This document shows, piece by piece, positions 26,365 to 37,500 of a stretch of DNA of 64,000 nucleotides. A program made the translations under genes and the position numbers. The DNA is from Gemmatimonas phototrophica (GTDB lineage Bacteria; Gemmatimonadota; Gemmatimonadetes; Gemmatimonadales; Gemmatimonadaceae): the NCBI RefSeq assembly GCF_000695095.2, contig NZ_CP011454.1, positions 1,116,001 through 1,180,000 on the forward strand. Reading direction: 5' to 3'. Position 1 is the stretch's first letter, and the number at the start of each line of letters is the position of its first letter. The notes beneath the pieces are model-generated. The model was not told the DNA's origin. It saw only the letters and a list, made by a program, of their open reading frames with translations, and ran no database searches.

Positions 26365-28080
26365 TCAGCGCCCGCCTCCGGCAGGCACCAGTCCGATGCG
26401 GTCGCGATCAATGCGTTGCGTCGGATCGACACGCCACTCGGCAAGATCGCTGTACCAGCCGTCGGCACGCAGTGGTGGTACCACAAAGCGCTTGTGCAGT
26501 ACGACCGGTGCCTGCAGCTCAAACAACCAGAGTGCCGGGACATCGTTCACGGCCTGTTGAAACGCACGTGCCCACAGGCGACGGGTCTGGGCCGTGTCGA
26601 ATGAGGAAAGCGCACTGTCGGCAAAAGCGTCGAAGGCGCGACTGCTGTACTTCACTTCGTTGCTTTCGCCGTTCGACATCCAGCTCTGTCGCATCCCCAC
26701 CAGTCCGGGGTTGGCGGCGATCCCTCCCAAATAGCTGTCGAACCGTTTTTGCGGAATACGTTCCTGCAGCGCATTGATTTCCAGCAACACCGGCGACGCC
26801 TTCACCCCCACGGCGCGATATTGCTCCTGCAACAGCACGGCAAAGCGCTGGCGGGTCACGCTGCTGATGGGGACAAAAATGTCGAAGGCGAGTTCGCGTC
26901 CGTTCTTCTCCCGGACGCCATCATTGTTGCTGTCACGCCATCCGGCCGAATCGAGCAACGCTCTGGCGCGCGCCACGTCGTATGGCAATTGGGAAAATGC
27001 CGCCGTGTCCGGCATGAGGGCCCGGGGCGCCGGTCCAAAAGCCACCCGGCCAAGCGAGTCGAGCACATTGCGGACGAGGGCCTTCCTATCCACCGCCATG
27101 GCCAGGGCGCGCCGCACGAGGGAATCGCCAAAGACCGGGTGAGGTTGGGTATTGTCGGTTGGGTTGCGCTGGTTGAACGCTACGAAGTTGTAGGTCAGTG
27201 CGGGATTCAGGACCATGCGCAGCGACGGAGACTGCGCGACCTGCGCTACGTTTTCGAGACCGATCGTCTCCAGAAAATCCGCATCGCCGGCAAACAACTT
27301 GACCGTGGCCGCTCCGAGATCCGGCGTAATGCTCCAGATCACCCGATCGAGCTTCGCCCTGCCACGCGCGTTGGTGGTATCCGCCACCACTTCAATCCGC
27401 TGTCCAGACTCCCAACGGGCAAAGCGGAAGCGGCCGCTGCCCACCGGGGTGCGCGCAAACGCCGCCCGGCCCAGCTGCGCCATGGGAATGGTGTCGAGCA
27501 GGTGCGACGGCAGGATGTACATGTTGTACGTCGCATCGTAGAACTGCTGCGGCATGCGGCGCTTGAACCAATAGTCCACCGTGCGTTCGTCGCGTACGGT
27601 GACGGAATCGATGTTCCCCAGTAACGACCGGATACTGGCACCGACACTGTCATCGGTGTACACCCGGAAGGTGTAGGCCACATCGGCCGCGCGCACGGGC
27701 TTCCCGTCGTGCCAGCGGGCGGCCGAGTCAATGGAAAAGGCAATGGAGAGGGAGTCGGTCGCCCACGTCCACGAGGTCGCGAGTCGTGGCTGAAATCCCG
27801 CGTCGCCGTTGGTTTCCAGCGCCGGACCGATGTCGGCCAGCTTGTCGAAGATGGCGCTGACGACAGCGCCTCCCTGCGTGCCAACGATTTGCGGCGGAAA
27901 CAGCGTGCTGGGTTCGGCCGGCACCACCACAATCAGCGTGCCGCCATTCTCTCCGCTTGCCTGATCCGACTGGTCGTCACCGCCGCACGCTGCGGCCGCA
28001 GCCAGCGCGAGCGTGCCCAAAAAGGTCGCGATTTGCCTGGTGGGCGAGGAGCGCGGTCGGAAAGCGGGAGCTGGGAGCAT
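26365..28080 (-). CDS. oppA: Peptide ABC transporter substrate-binding lipoprotein (OppA/DppA-like)
   Basis: Family 5 extracellular solute-binding protein, 571 residues from the ATG at 28080, which begins a lipoprotein signal (ALAAAAAC, then GGDDQSD). The mature part shows the SBP_bac_5 pattern: GGTLIVVVPAEPSTLFP, the 'P.LA.SW....D...F' block and VAYTFRVYTDDSVG. First gene of a six-gene operon (oppA-B-C-D-F-POT). The substrate is probably small peptides; the sequence alone cannot separate di- from oligopeptides. Confidence 0.9.
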   Translation of the reverse strand: MLPAPAFRPRSSPTRQIATFLGTLALAAAAACGGDDQSDQASGENGGTLIVVVPAEPSTLFPPQIVGTQGGAVVSAIFDKLADIGPALETNGDAGFQPRLATSWTWATDSLSIAFSIDSAARWHDGKPVRAADVAYTFRVYTDDSVGASIRSLLGNIDSVTVRDERTVDYWFKRRMPQQFYDATYNMYILPSHLLDTIPMAQLGRAAFARTPVGSGRFRFARWESGQRIEVVADTTNARGRAKLDRVIWSITPDLGAATVKLFAGDADFLETIGLENVAQVAQSPSLRMVLNPALTYNFVAFNQRNPTDNTQPHPVFGDSLVRRALAMAVDRKALVRNVLDSLGRVAFGPAPRALMPDTAAFSQLPYDVARARALLDSAGWRDSNNDGVREKNGRELAFDIFVPISSVTRQRFAVLLQEQYRAVGVKASPVLLEINALQERIPQKRFDSYLGGIAANPGLVGMRQSWMSNGESNEVKYSSRAFDAFADSALSSFDTAQTRRLWARAFQQAVNDVPALWLFELQAPVVLHKRFVVPPLRADGWYSDLAEWRVDPTQRIDRDRIGLVPAGGGR

Positions 28081-28135
28081 TGCAGCCGTTTGAGAGTGGA
28101 GGGGAATCACGACACCGTACGATGCGGAATGCACC

Positions 28136-28936
28136 CTACCGGCGCCAGAGCCATTCGGGACTGGCAAAATGCCCGTGCTGTAACGCGAGTACGCTGTCCC
28201 ACGCACGATCGGCAACAAACGGTGTAACCGTACCGATGCCCGCCAGCGCGTGATGCGTGGCGGCATAGACCAGGCGACGCAGCTCGTGGTCGGCATGGTG
28301 TGGAAAGGCGCTGCCCAGTGTGGCGGCCGCTGGCGGGGCCGGGCTCGGGGCCCCGGGGATTGATGCCAGCCGCCCCTGATCATCGTGCAGCAGCAGGCTG
28401 CCGTGCTGGAGATACGCATCGCCCTGCCTCCAGACGGCACTGCCCACCAGCTTGCGGCCGTCCACCGTGATTTCCCCTTCGGCAGGAAGGTCAAAACAGA
28501 CCGGGCCATCCGGCATGACCGGTTTGCCGGCTCCGGCCAAGCGGGCGGGTAGGCCGAGGGCCGTGAGGGCGCCGAGCAGCATGCTGTTGATGGCATCGTA
28601 GGCGCGGCGCCACGGCACCTCAGCCGGCAGCGGCAGCGCCACGCTGTAGGTGAGTTCGCGCCAGTGGAGCAGGGCCCGGCCGCCGGTGGGTCGACGGACG
28701 GCGTCGAGTCCGGCCGCCGCCAGTCCGTCCGGGGGGAACCGACCGGCCGTGCGTTCGTTGCGACCAAACGACACGGTGGGTCGGCTCCAGCCATACCACC
28801 GCCAGGTGCCGGCTCCAGGACGGACGGTGGCCAGCAGCGCCTGATCGGTGGCCATGTTAGTGATCCCATCGTGGGCGCCATCCTCCCACCAGCGCCACTG
28901 CGCGGGCAGCACGGGGGCGAGTCCGGACTCAGACAT
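28136..28936 (-). CDS. Lipoate-protein ligase A / octanoyltransferase (LplA-LipM-type)
   Basis: Biotin/lipoate ligase-fold enzyme of 266 residues that attaches lipoate or octanoate to lipoyl domains. The core motif is [19 protein letters not shown], and the catalytic lysine is in [12 protein letters not shown]. It has no C-terminal accessory domain like E. coli LplA, which fits LipM/LipL-like octanoyltransferases or bipartite LplA. It is divergent from gcvP and 55 nt downstream of oppA on the same strand as that operon. The neighbour gcvP suggests GcvH as a client; inference. Confidence 0.82.
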   Translation of the reverse strand: MSESGLAPVLPAQWRWWEDGAHDGITNMATDQALLATVRPGAGTWRWYGWSRPTVSFGRNERTAGRFPPDGLAAAGLDAVRRPTGGRALLHWRELTYSVALPLPAEVPWRRAYDAINSMLLGALTALGLPARLAGAGKPVMPDGPVCFDLPAEGEITVDGRKLVGSAVWRQGDAYLQHGSLLLHDDQGRLASIPGAPSPAPPAAATLGSAFPHHADHELRRLVYAATHHALAGIGTVTPFVADRAWDSVLALQHGHFASPEWLWRR

Positions 28937-29211
28937 GGCGGATCTGGGGCAAAGGGCCTGTCATGCGGGCCGGTTGGCGGATGGTTCGGCGGTGGAGCAT
29001 TGGCGTTAAATTATCAGGGCTGGGCGCTTCCATGCGTTGTCCGATCCGGGCACTTCGTGGTTGTCCGCGCGTTGATTTGTGGCTGGACCGCCGGCCATCT
29101 GTTTGCCTGCTGTTCGTTCTTCGTTTTCCCTCCGTTTGCTCTCCGTCGCCGGCGGGTTGTGTTACCGCCGCCGCTGCCTGCATTTGCTGCCCGTATTACT
29201 CGAGGATGGTC

Positions 29212-32112
29212 ATGGTACCGCGCACCATCTCGCCCGCGCCTGTCGCGGTCGATTCATTCATTCCGCGCCACGTGGGACCGAGCCCTGCCGACCAGCAGGT
29301 CATGCTCGCCACGCTTGGCTACGATTCGCTCGACGCGTTCATTGACGCGGTGGTTCCGGAGCAGATCCGTTTTCGGGGGACGCTCAACACGGGAGCCCAG
29401 CAGAGCGAGGCCCAGGTGCTGGCGTCGCTCAGGGAGATGGCGGCGAAGAATCGCGTCTGCCGCAGTTTCATCGGCATGGGTTACTACGGCACGCATACGC
29501 CCAATGTCATCCTGCGCAATGTGATGGAGAATCCGGCGTGGTATACCGCCTATACGCCGTACCAGGCCGAGATCGCGCAGGGGCGACTGGAGGCACTGCT
29601 CAATTACCAGACCATGGTGATCGATCTCACCGGTCTCGAGATTGCCAACGCCTCGTTGCTCGATGAAGGGACGGCCGCCGCTGAAGCTATGGCGCTGGCG
29701 TTCGCGTCCAGGGGCAGCGCCACGAAGAACGTGATGCTCGTGGCGTCGGATTGCCATCCGCAGACCATTGCCGTGGTGGAAGCGCGGGCGTCGGCGCGTG
29801 GCGTCACGATCAAGGTGGCCGACCCCCGCACGTTCGTGATGGATGAGACGGTGTTCGGCGTGCTGCTGCAGTACCCTGGCACGGACGGCGCGGTCGTGGA
29901 CTATCGCGGTCTGGCCGAGCAGGCGCATGCGGCCAATGCCCTGGTGATCGTGGCCAGTGACCTGCTGGCGCTGTGTGTGCTCACGCCGCCGGGTGAATGG
30001 GGCGCGGACATTGTGGTGGGGAATACGCAGCGGTTCGGGGTGCCGATGGGCTACGGTGGGCCGCACGCGGCCTTCTTCGCCACGCGCGATGAATACAAGC
30101 GGTTGCTGCCGGGGCGCATCATTGGGTTGTCGCGTGACGTGGAAGGGGCACCGGCCCTGCGCATGGCGCTGCAGACCCGTGAGCAGCATATCCGTCGCGA
30201 GAAGGCCACCTCGAACGTGTGTACGGCGCAGGTCCTGCTGGCGGTCATGGCGAGTATGTACGCCGTCTATCACGGCCCCGACGGACTGACGCAGATTGCC
30301 CATCGTGTGCATACACGTGCCGTGACGCTGGCGGCCGGCCTGGAGCGCCTCGGCTTCGCGATTACGCACGAGCACTACTTCGACACCGTGCGGGTGGAAG
30401 TGGGGGCGCATGGCCAGGAGGATATTCTGGCCGCTGCGGCGCGTCACGACATCAATCTGCGGGTGCTCGAACCCGGTACCATCACGGTCGCGGTGGACGA
30501 AACGACGACCGAGCAGGACATCGCCGATCTCTGGCAGGTGTTCAACAATGATGCTCCGGCGGATTTCGGATACGCCGACGTGGCGACCGACGCCGATGCG
30601 CGTTACGACGAGCGGTTCCGCCGAGTCACCCCGTTCCTCACGCATCCCACGTTCCACCGCTACCACAGCGAAACGGAGATGCTGCGCTATCTCTACTCGC
30701 TGCAGGCGAAGGACTTCTCGCTGGTGCATGGCATGATCCCTCTCGGGTCGTGCACGATGAAACTCAACGCCACCGCCGAAATGATTCCGGTCACGTGGCC
30801 GGAGTTTGGCGCGCTGCATCCGTTCGCCCCGCGTGAGCAGGCGGCCGGTTACGCGCAGATGTTCCGCGAGCTCGAGCATGATCTGGCGGAAGTGACCGGC
30901 TTTGCCGGTGTCTCGCTGCAGCCGAATGCCGGCTCGCAGGGGGAGTACGCCGGGTTGCTGGTCATCCGGGCGTATCATCACGCGCGCGGCGATGCGCACC
31001 GCACGGTGTGCCTCATTCCGCAGTCTGCGCACGGTACCAACCCGGCGTCGGCGGTCATGGCGGGCTTCTCCGTCGTGGTCGTGAAGACGGACACCGATGG
31101 CAACATCGATGTTGACGATCTGCGTGATAAGGCTGTGCAGCATTCGGCCAATCTCGGGGCCCTGATGGTCACGTACCCGAGCACTCACGGAGTGTTCGAG
31201 GCACGCATCAAGGAAATCACGGCCATCATCCATGAGCACGGCGGTCAGGTGTACATGGACGGGGCCAACATGAACGCGATGGTTGGCGTGTCGCGTCCGG
31301 GCGATCTGGGTGCCGATGTCTGCCACCTCAACCTGCACAAGACGTTCTGCATTCCGCACGGCGGCGGCGGTCCGGGGATGGGGCCCATTGGTGTGGCCTC
31401 GCAGCTGGTGCCGTTCCTCCCCTCGCACCCGGTGGTGGCGTCGCACGAGGTGTCCACGGCCATCGGACCCATTTCGGCCGCGCCGTGGGGCAGTGCGAGC
31501 ATCCTGCCGATTTCGTACGTGTACATCAAACTGATGGGCGGCGAGGGGCTCGCCTACGCGACCAAGGTGGCAATCCTCAACGCCAACTACATCGCGAAGC
31601 AACTCGAGGCGCATTACCCGGTGCTGTACCGTGGCCAGAACGGTTTGGTGGCGCACGAGTGCATTCTGGATACGCGCGGGCTCAAAACGGTGGCGGGCAT
31701 TGAAGCCGAAGACCTGGCCAAGCGGCTCATGGACTACGGGTTCCACGCCCCCACGCTGTCGTTCCCGGTGGCCGGCACGCTCATGGTGGAGCCCACGGAG
31801 AGCGAATCGAAGGAGGAGATTGACCGGTTCATCGAGGCCATGATCGGCATGCGCCACGAGATCGCAGCCATCGAGCGTGGTGAAGCGGATCGAGAGGACA
31901 ACGTGCTCAAGAACGCGCCGCACACGGCAGGGCATTGCACGGCGGACGTCTGGACGCACCCGTACTCGCGTCAGCAAGCCGCGTATCCCACGCCGTGGAC
32001 GCGTGACCGGAAGTTCTGGCCCACCGTGCGGCGCGTCGAAAGCGCCTTCGGCGACCGCAACCTGGTGTGCGCCTGCCCGCCGATCGAGTCGTACGCGCCG
32101 GCCTCGGCGTAA
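29212..32112 (+). CDS. gcvP: Glycine dehydrogenase (decarboxylating), P-protein
   Basis: PLP-dependent P-protein of the glycine cleavage system. It decarboxylates glycine and passes the aminomethyl group to the lipoyl arm of GcvH. About 966 residues, a fused alpha-plus-beta form. Signatures: FIPRHVGPS at the N-terminus, [24 protein letters not shown], and the PLP lysine in [22 protein letters not shown] chose the ATG at 29212 because GAGG lies six bases upstream; an ATG at 29206 is possible. The 275-nt leader to the divergent LplA-like gene shows an AT-rich patch (29005-29015) but no glycine riboswitch that I can recognise. gcvH lies close by on the other strand; gcvT is not in the window. 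Confidence 0.95.
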   Translation: MVPRTISPAPVAVDSFIPRHVGPSPADQQVMLATLGYDSLDAFIDAVVPEQIRFRGTLNTGAQQSEAQVLASLREMAAKNRVCRSFIGMGYYGTHTPNVILRNVMENPAWYTAYTPYQAEIAQGRLEALLNYQTMVIDLTGLEIANASLLDEGTAAAEAMALAFASRGSATKNVMLVASDCHPQTIAVVEARASARGVTIKVADPRTFVMDETVFGVLLQYPGTDGAVVDYRGLAEQAHAANALVIVASDLLALCVLTPPGEWGADIVVGNTQRFGVPMGYGGPHAAFFATRDEYKRLLPGRIIGLSRDVEGAPALRMALQTREQHIRREKATSNVCTAQVLLAVMASMYAVYHGPDGLTQIAHRVHTRAVTLAAGLERLGFAITHEHYFDTVRVEVGAHGQEDILAAAARHDINLRVLEPGTITVAVDETTTEQDIADLWQVFNNDAPADFGYADVATDADARYDERFRRVTPFLTHPTFHRYHSETEMLRYLYSLQAKDFSLVHGMIPLGSCTMKLNATAEMIPVTWPEFGALHPFAPREQAAGYAQMFRELEHDLAEVTGFAGVSLQPNAGSQGEYAGLLVIRAYHHARGDAHRTVCLIPQSAHGTNPASAVMAGFSVVVVKTDTDGNIDVDDLRDKAVQHSANLGALMVTYPSTHGVFEARIKEITAIIHEHGGQVYMDGANMNAMVGVSRPGDLGADVCHLNLHKTFCIPHGGGGPGMGPIGVASQLVPFLPSHPVVASHEVSTAIGPISAAPWGSASILPISYVYIKLMGGEGLAYATKVAILNANYIAKQLEAHYPVLYRGQNGLVAHECILDTRGLKTVAGIEAEDLAKRLMDYGFHAPTLSFPVAGTLMVEPTESESKEEIDRFIEAMIGMRHEIAAIERGEADREDNVLKNAPHTAGHCTADVWTHPYSRQQAAYPTPWTRDRKFWPTVRRVESAFGDRNLVCACPPIESYAPASA

Positions 32113-32133
32113 CTCCTCGGCGTTTTGGTCTCA

Positions 32134-32168
32134 AGCGGCGCGCTCACCCCGGTGGGCGCGCCGCTTGC
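32134..32168 (+). terminator. Hairpin after gcvP
   Basis: Perfect arms AGCGGCGCGC and GCGCGCCGCT around a 12-nt loop, followed by TGCTT. It begins 22 nt after the gcvP stop. Confidence 0.65.
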
Positions 32169-32342
32169 TTAACGGAGAGGTCCGGCGCGAGAGGCGAGAC
32201 GGTGAGGCGAGAGCGCTGCGAGGCCAGACGGTGCGATGGATATCGAGTGTGAGAATGCCAGATAACCACGACAATGAGAGGTGCGGGTGCTGGCGTCCGC
32301 ACGGGGGCAAACGGCGCGGGCGGTCGCCGCACCTGCAAACGA

Positions 32343-32377
32343 AAGGGCCCCGGCGCACGAAGCACCGGGGCCCTTTT
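32343..32377. terminator. Bidirectional terminator at the gcvH 3' end
   Basis: Arms AAGGGCCCCGG and CCGGGGCCCTT with a short loop, ending in TTTT on the + strand and in CTTTC on the minus strand. It lies 17 nt beyond the gcvH stop. The 170 nt between this and the gcvP hairpin are purine-rich and hold no gene I can support. Confidence 0.8.
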
Positions 32378-32393
32378 ACATGGCGCGCGCGGG

Positions 32394-32780
32394 TTACTCG
32401 CCCAGCTGCGTGCGATAGTCGTCCGCGCTCATGAGCCCCGCGTCGCCGCCGGGGGCGACTCGCACCTTGATCATCCAGCCGTCGCCGTACGGGTCGTTGT
32501 TAATGAGCGCCGGTTCACCGTCCAGGCGTCCGTTCACCTCTACGACCTCTCCTGCCACCGGCATGAACAGCTCGGAAACGGCCTTCACGGCTTCGACCGT
32601 GCCGAACACATCATGCGACCCATAGGTGGCGCCTACTTTGGGCAACTCAACGTACACGATATCGCCCAGTTCGCCCTGCGCATAATCGGTAATGCCGATA
32701 ACCACCACGTCACCCTCCGACGTGGACTGTACGTACTCATGTTCCTTGGTATAGCGCAGATCGGCGGGGATGTTCGACAC
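32394..32780 (-). CDS. gcvH: Glycine cleavage system H protein
   Basis: Lipoyl carrier of the glycine cleavage system, 128 residues. The start SNIPADLRYTKEHEYV is the family consensus. The lipoyl lysine is K66 in GTVEAVKAVSELFMPVAG. The GTG start at 32780 is preceded by CTGGAG at good spacing. It works with GcvP (29212-32112) and LpdA (5267-6670), and is lipoylated by LipB/LipA or the LplA-like enzyme. Confidence 0.96.
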   Translation of the reverse strand: MSNIPADLRYTKEHEYVQSTSEGDVVVIGITDYAQGELGDIVYVELPKVGATYGSHDVFGTVEAVKAVSELFMPVAGEVVEVNGRLDGEPALINNDPYGDGWMIKVRVAPGGDAGLMSADDYRTQLGE

Positions 32781-32863
32781 GATGACTCCAGATGGGATTG
32801 GGAAACACGAACAGCCGAAGTATCCCCTCGTGGCGCCCGGAGCGGAAGTCTGCGAGCCCCGAT

Positions 32864-33475
32864 TCAGCGGCGCGCGCGCTCAATGGCGTCCCAGACCGCT
32901 GCCACTTGGGTCACCAGGGCCTCCCGGGGGCCGTCATTGTCGATGATCCAGGTCGCCCCCGCCCGCTTCCGCTCCGACGGCCATTGGGCATCGATCATGC
33001 GCTGCGCCTCCTCGGCGGAGAGCCCCCGGTCGCGCACCAGACGCCCCAGTCGTACCGCCGGCGCGGCGTCCACCAGGATGACCCCGTCGAACTGCTGCTC
33101 CAATCCCACTTCGAACAGGAGCGGAATGTCCGAGATGATCACCTGATCGCCACGGGCCAGCGCGTCCTGTACCGCCACCTCGCGTCGGCGGCGCACATCT
33201 GGATGCACGATTGCATTCAGCGCGTCGCGCGCGGCGGGGTCGGCAAACACCTGCTCGCGCAGCGCGGCACGGTCCAGCGTTCCATTGGGCTGGAGCACCG
33301 CGGGGCCGAAATGCGCCACCACGGCGGCAAGCCCGGGAGATCCCGGTGCCACGGCCTCGCGTGCGAGCAGGTCGGCATCGATGATCGTGGCGCCGTGGCT
33401 GGCGAACAGGGCCGCCACCGTGGACTTCCCGCTGGCGATGTTTCCCGTCAGCGCGAGATGGAGTGCGTGGGCCAT
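32864..33475 (-). CDS. coaE: Dephospho-CoA kinase
   Basis: Phosphorylates the 3' hydroxyl of dephospho-CoA, the last step of CoA synthesis. 203 residues from the ATG at 33475 (GGGG just upstream). P-loop TGNIASGKSTV, then ATIIDADLLAREAV and VIISDIPLLFEVG, all typical. In-frame codons upstream of 33475 run into a terminator hairpin and are not part of the protein. Confidence 0.93.
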   Translation of the reverse strand: MAHALHLALTGNIASGKSTVAALFASHGATIIDADLLAREAVAPGSPGLAAVVAHFGPAVLQPNGTLDRAALREQVFADPAARDALNAIVHPDVRRRREVAVQDALARGDQVIISDIPLLFEVGLEQQFDGVILVDAAPAVRLGRLVRDRGLSAEEAQRMIDAQWPSERKRAGATWIIDNDGPREALVTQVAAVWDAIERARR

Positions 33476-33532
33476 GCCCCAAAGTATGCCGCGACACTCC
33501 CGGGCGCTGCTCCGACTGGCGGGCGCCAAACG

Positions 33533-33566
33533 CCGAAAGCCCCCGGCGCTTGCCGGAGGCTTTCGG
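33533..33566 (-). terminator. Hairpin between the AraC-type gene and coaE
   Basis: Arms CCGAAAGCCCCCGGC and GCCGGAGGCTTTCGG (one mismatch) with loop GCTT. It lies 14 nt after the stop of the regulator gene, with only a weak T-run (GTTTGG) behind it on the minus strand. Confidence 0.55.
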
Positions 33567-33580
33567 TGAGTCAGTTGCAA

Positions 33581-34396
33581 TCAGGCCGCAGCCGAATCGG
33601 CGAGGTCGTCGTCGAGGTCGGACACTTGACGGCGCTTCTCTCGATTCACGAGCAGTTCCTGAATTACCCAGCTTGCGCCGCCCCGTAACCGAATCTGGTG
33701 CGGCGTGCAGCCCAGGTACCGCTGGCAGGTGTTCCGGAAGGCCGATCCGGAGGGGAAATCGAGTGCGCTGGCCACGCCATCTGCACTGCGAGATCCGTCT
33801 TCCAGCATGCTGGCCGCGACAATGAGGCGGCCCCACGTGAGCAACTGGTGCGGCGGCGGCAACTGCGCTCCTTCCAGGCGCTTCGACAGCAACCGGCGGG
33901 AGACGGCAATCAATCGCGCCAGACTGTCCGGGGTGAGCCGCTCATGCGCCCGCGTTACGGATAGCATCACTGCATCACGTACCACGCTGCGGAGGCCGGC
34001 GAGGTGCGGCTTGAGCAAGCTGGACACGCTGCGGGCCTCGGCCTGATCGAGCAGCGTCGCGAGCATCTGCGGCGTATCGGTCTCATCCGCCACGATCAGG
34101 ACGTCAATCCCGCAGCGCCCGGCGTCGAACATATCCTTGGCACGTTCCCGGGTAACATCCACATACGCCACCAGCGCCGCACGAGGGACACGAATGCGCA
34201 GCTGACGAACTCGCTCGAAGTCGGCGCGGCCGTCCACATACAGGTCGAAGACGACCACATTGATTGGCCCGCGCTCACACGCCCGTGTAAGGGAGGTCCA
34301 GTCTTCGCAGGGCACAAACCGATATCGATCCCGCGCGGCGCTCTTGAGCCGTGCGAGTCGTGGTTCATGCGCGAGCAACGTCGCGATTACGCCCAT
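33581..34396 (-). CDS. AraC-family regulator with degenerate receiver-like N-terminus
   Basis: 271 residues from the ATG at 34396. The C-terminal half has two helix-turn-helix units of the AraC type: SADGVASALDFPSGSAFRNTCQRYLGCTPHQIR matches the 'VA...GF.S.S.F.R.FK+..G.TP...R' pattern (read in two halves). The N-terminal 120 residues have alternating strands and helices with VVVFDLYVDG at the place of a receiver phosphoacceptor strand, but the acidic pair and the conserved Lys of true receivers are not evident. It is divergent from a hybrid histidine kinase and could be its partner; inference. Confidence 0.75.
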   Translation of the reverse strand: MGVIATLLAHEPRLARLKSAARDRYRFVPCEDWTSLTRACERGPINVVVFDLYVDGRADFERVRQLRIRVPRAALVAYVDVTRERAKDMFDAGRCGIDVLIVADETDTPQMLATLLDQAEARSVSSLLKPHLAGLRSVVRDAVMLSVTRAHERLTPDSLARLIAVSRRLLSKRLEGAQLPPPHQLLTWGRLIVAASMLEDGSRSADGVASALDFPSGSAFRNTCQRYLGCTPHQIRLRGGASWVIQELLVNREKRRQVSDLDDDLADSAAA

Positions 34397-34593
34397 GCGA
34401 CGATTCCGTCCAGGGAAAGTGAAAAAGGGAACTGCGATATCACACACAAGACGCTGAACCGGCAGAAAGCGTCACACGGCGCGTCGTTTCTCCGGTCCCC
34501 AGCGGCATTTTTCGCGCGAACGCCACGGTTGCCCCCTGACAAGGGCACCCCGGACCATCACATTTCAGCTGTCACCGCCAACCCCCCCGGTCA

Positions 34594-37500
34594 TTGCCCG
34601 CATCTGCTTCCAAACGCTTCGCTGACCTGCTGGCCATGCACGACGCACTGGGCGATGCCCTGCTCGTCCTGGACGCTGGTGGACGGGTCTCGCAGGCCAA
34701 TGTGCGCGGCGCGTCGCTCTTGGCGGCGTTGGGCGCCGCGCTGGGCGAGGTCTTGCCAGAGGCCGCGGGCGTGTCGCCCACACTGCAGGCGTGGTTGCGG
34801 ACCGGCTTGCGTGGGGAGCCCACGCGTCCGGTGCGGGTCGATGGCGCGGGCGAAGACGACGGGCCGGTGCATATCTGGGAATGCACGGTTGTGTCACCCC
34901 CTGGCCTGCCCGGCGCGACCCTGGTGCGCGGGCACGAGGTCACCGCCCTGGTTACGCGGGTCGAGGACAGTGAGCTCGCGCTGCAGAACTACCGGTTGCT
35001 CACCGCCCAGATGCGGGAGATGCTGTTCCTGGTGCGTGTGGAAGGGCCGGGGCGGTTTATTTGCGAAACCGTGAATCAGGCTTACCTCCTGGTGACGGGG
35101 CTGCGTGAGGAAGATGTGGTGGGGCGGCGCCCCGATGAGGTGCTGGCCCCTGCCGAGGCGGCGTTTGCCATCGCACGGTACGAGCAGGCCATCCGGTCGC
35201 AGGAGCCCATTACCTACCGTGAGGAGGTGTTACTCCCCTCGGGGCCCCTCATTGTGGAGACCCGGCTCTCCGTTCGTCGGGACAGCGACGGACGCCCCAC
35301 GCATCTGGTGGGGTTGGCGCGCAATGTGACCGACGTGGAGCAGGCAGCGTTGGCGCTTGCCGCCTCGGAAGCCCGCTTGCGCGGCGTGCTCGACGCGGGC
35401 TTTGATGCGTTCGTGATCGCCCGCGCCGAGCGCGGCCCCGATGGACGGATCACGGATTTCGTCATCATCGATGTGAACGCACAGGCCTGTGAAATGATTG
35501 CCCGCCGACGCGAGCAAATCATTGGCCGTTCACTGCTGGATGTGTTCCCGCGCAGCCGCGAGTGGGGGTTGTGGGAACAGTGCTGCATGGTGGTCATCAC
35601 GCATCAGCCGTTGGAGACCACGCAGTTCGCGCCCACGGATGACGAGCCCGCGCGTTGGTTGCAGCGCCAGCTCGTGCCGGTGGACACCAACGCCGTGGCC
35701 ATCAGTTCACGGGATATCACGCAGCGCCAGCTCGAACGGCTGGCGCTGGAATCCAGTGAATCCCGTCACCGGCAGTTGTTTGAGACCAACGGAGCCATCC
35801 AATTGCTCGTCGAGTTCGATACGGCGCGCATTGTGGACGTGAATCCGGCGGCGGAGGCCTTTTATGGATGGCCACGGGCCACCATGCGGGAGATGTATCT
35901 CACCGACCTCGAAAGCATTGCCATCGATCACTGGCGTGAGCTCACGAGCGGTATTGCCACTGGAACCGGGTTGCAGCTGCAGCGCGATCACCGCATTGCC
36001 AGCGGTGAGCTGCGCCAGGTGGAGGCGTTTATTGGCGTCGCGGAAATCTCCGAGCGACGCCTGCTTCACATCATCATTCAGGATATTTCCGATCGCGTGC
36101 GCGCCGAGCGCGAGTTGCGCGAGTCCGAGGCACGCTTTCGAGCCGTGATTGCGGGGATGCGCGAAGGCGTGGTGCTGCACGATGCTACCGGCACGATCCG
36201 GGTGCACAACCCGAGTGCGGAACGCATTCTGGGACTGACCGGGGATCAGGTGGCTGGTCTTGTTCCTGTTGCAGATGACTGGCAGGCCGTGCGGGAAGAT
36301 GGGTCTCTCTGGCCGCTGGAAGAACGGCCGGCGATCACGGCGTTGCGTACTGGCAAAGGGCAGCCGCGCCAACTGATGGGGATCCTGCGTGGCGATGCCG
36401 AGCCGGTGTGGTTGAGCGTCACCGCCGACCCGCTCATCCGGGCTGGCGAGTCACGCCCGTATGCCTCGGTGGCCGTGTTCACGGATGTCACGGAGACGCG
36501 GGCGTCGGAGGAGCGGTTACGGCAGGCCCAGAAGCTTGAGGCGGTGGCGCAGCTGGCCGGTGGCATTGGCCACGACTACAACAATCTGCTCACTGTCATA
36601 CGCGGGGCCACCGGGTTCCTGCGCGAAGGGGTTGGCCCCACGTCGCCGCATCTCGAGGATATTTCGGCCATCGAGCGGGCCACTGAGCGCGCCGAGGACC
36701 TCACACGGCAGCTGCTGGCCGTGGGACGTCGCCAAATGCTGCGCACGGAATCGGTGGAGCTGAATCAGCTGTTGAACGTGCAGCTGCCCATCATTCGCGA
36801 CGAAGTCCCGTTCTCCGTGATGGTGAAGCTTGAGCTTTCACCAACGCCGGTTGCTGCCACCATCGATCGCTCACGGTTGCTGGATGCCCTGCGGGCACTA
36901 GTGGACAATGCCCGCACGGCGATGCCCGCCGGTGGCATGTTGGTGTTGCGATCAGCCGAGGTGATGCGGACGCACCCGCACGAGCCGAGGGATACCCGCC
37001 CTCGATTTTTTGCGATGTTGGAAGTGCGGGACACCGGCGCGGGGATGAGTGATGACATCCGGGCTCGCCTATTCGAGCCGTTCTTCTCCACGCAGCCCTT
37101 CGGCACCAGTCGCGGGATGGGACTCGCATCGGTGCACGGCATGGTGCATCAAAGCCGCGGGTTTCTGGAATGTGAATCGGCCCCTGGTGAAGGAACCACG
37201 TTGCGGCTCTTCTTCCCGCTGGCCGGTGCGCCCAAGACGCCGGCGTTTTCGATGCCAGCCGTGGTGCAGGACGTTCGGGCCGGCGGCGTGCTGCTGGTGG
37301 ATGATGATCCAATGTTGCGGGACCTTGGCAAGCGCATGCTCGATCGGCTCTCGGAGACCGTGTACGTCGTGGAGTCGGGGGCGGAGGCGCTGGCGTTTCT
37401 GGCGAGTCGCGCGTCGGATGTGTCAGTGATCGTTACCGATCTCACCATGCCGGAAATGTCGGGGCTCGAACTGATTGAGCAGTTGGCGCTCCACTATCCG

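Noticed and set aside
28937-29211. Glycine riboswitch before gcvP
   Set aside because: I could not find the conserved glycine riboswitch core sequences; only an AT-rich patch is visible.
29254-31977. 907-codon open frame opposite gcvP
   Set aside because: Arg/His-rich shadow of a firmly identified gcvP gene.
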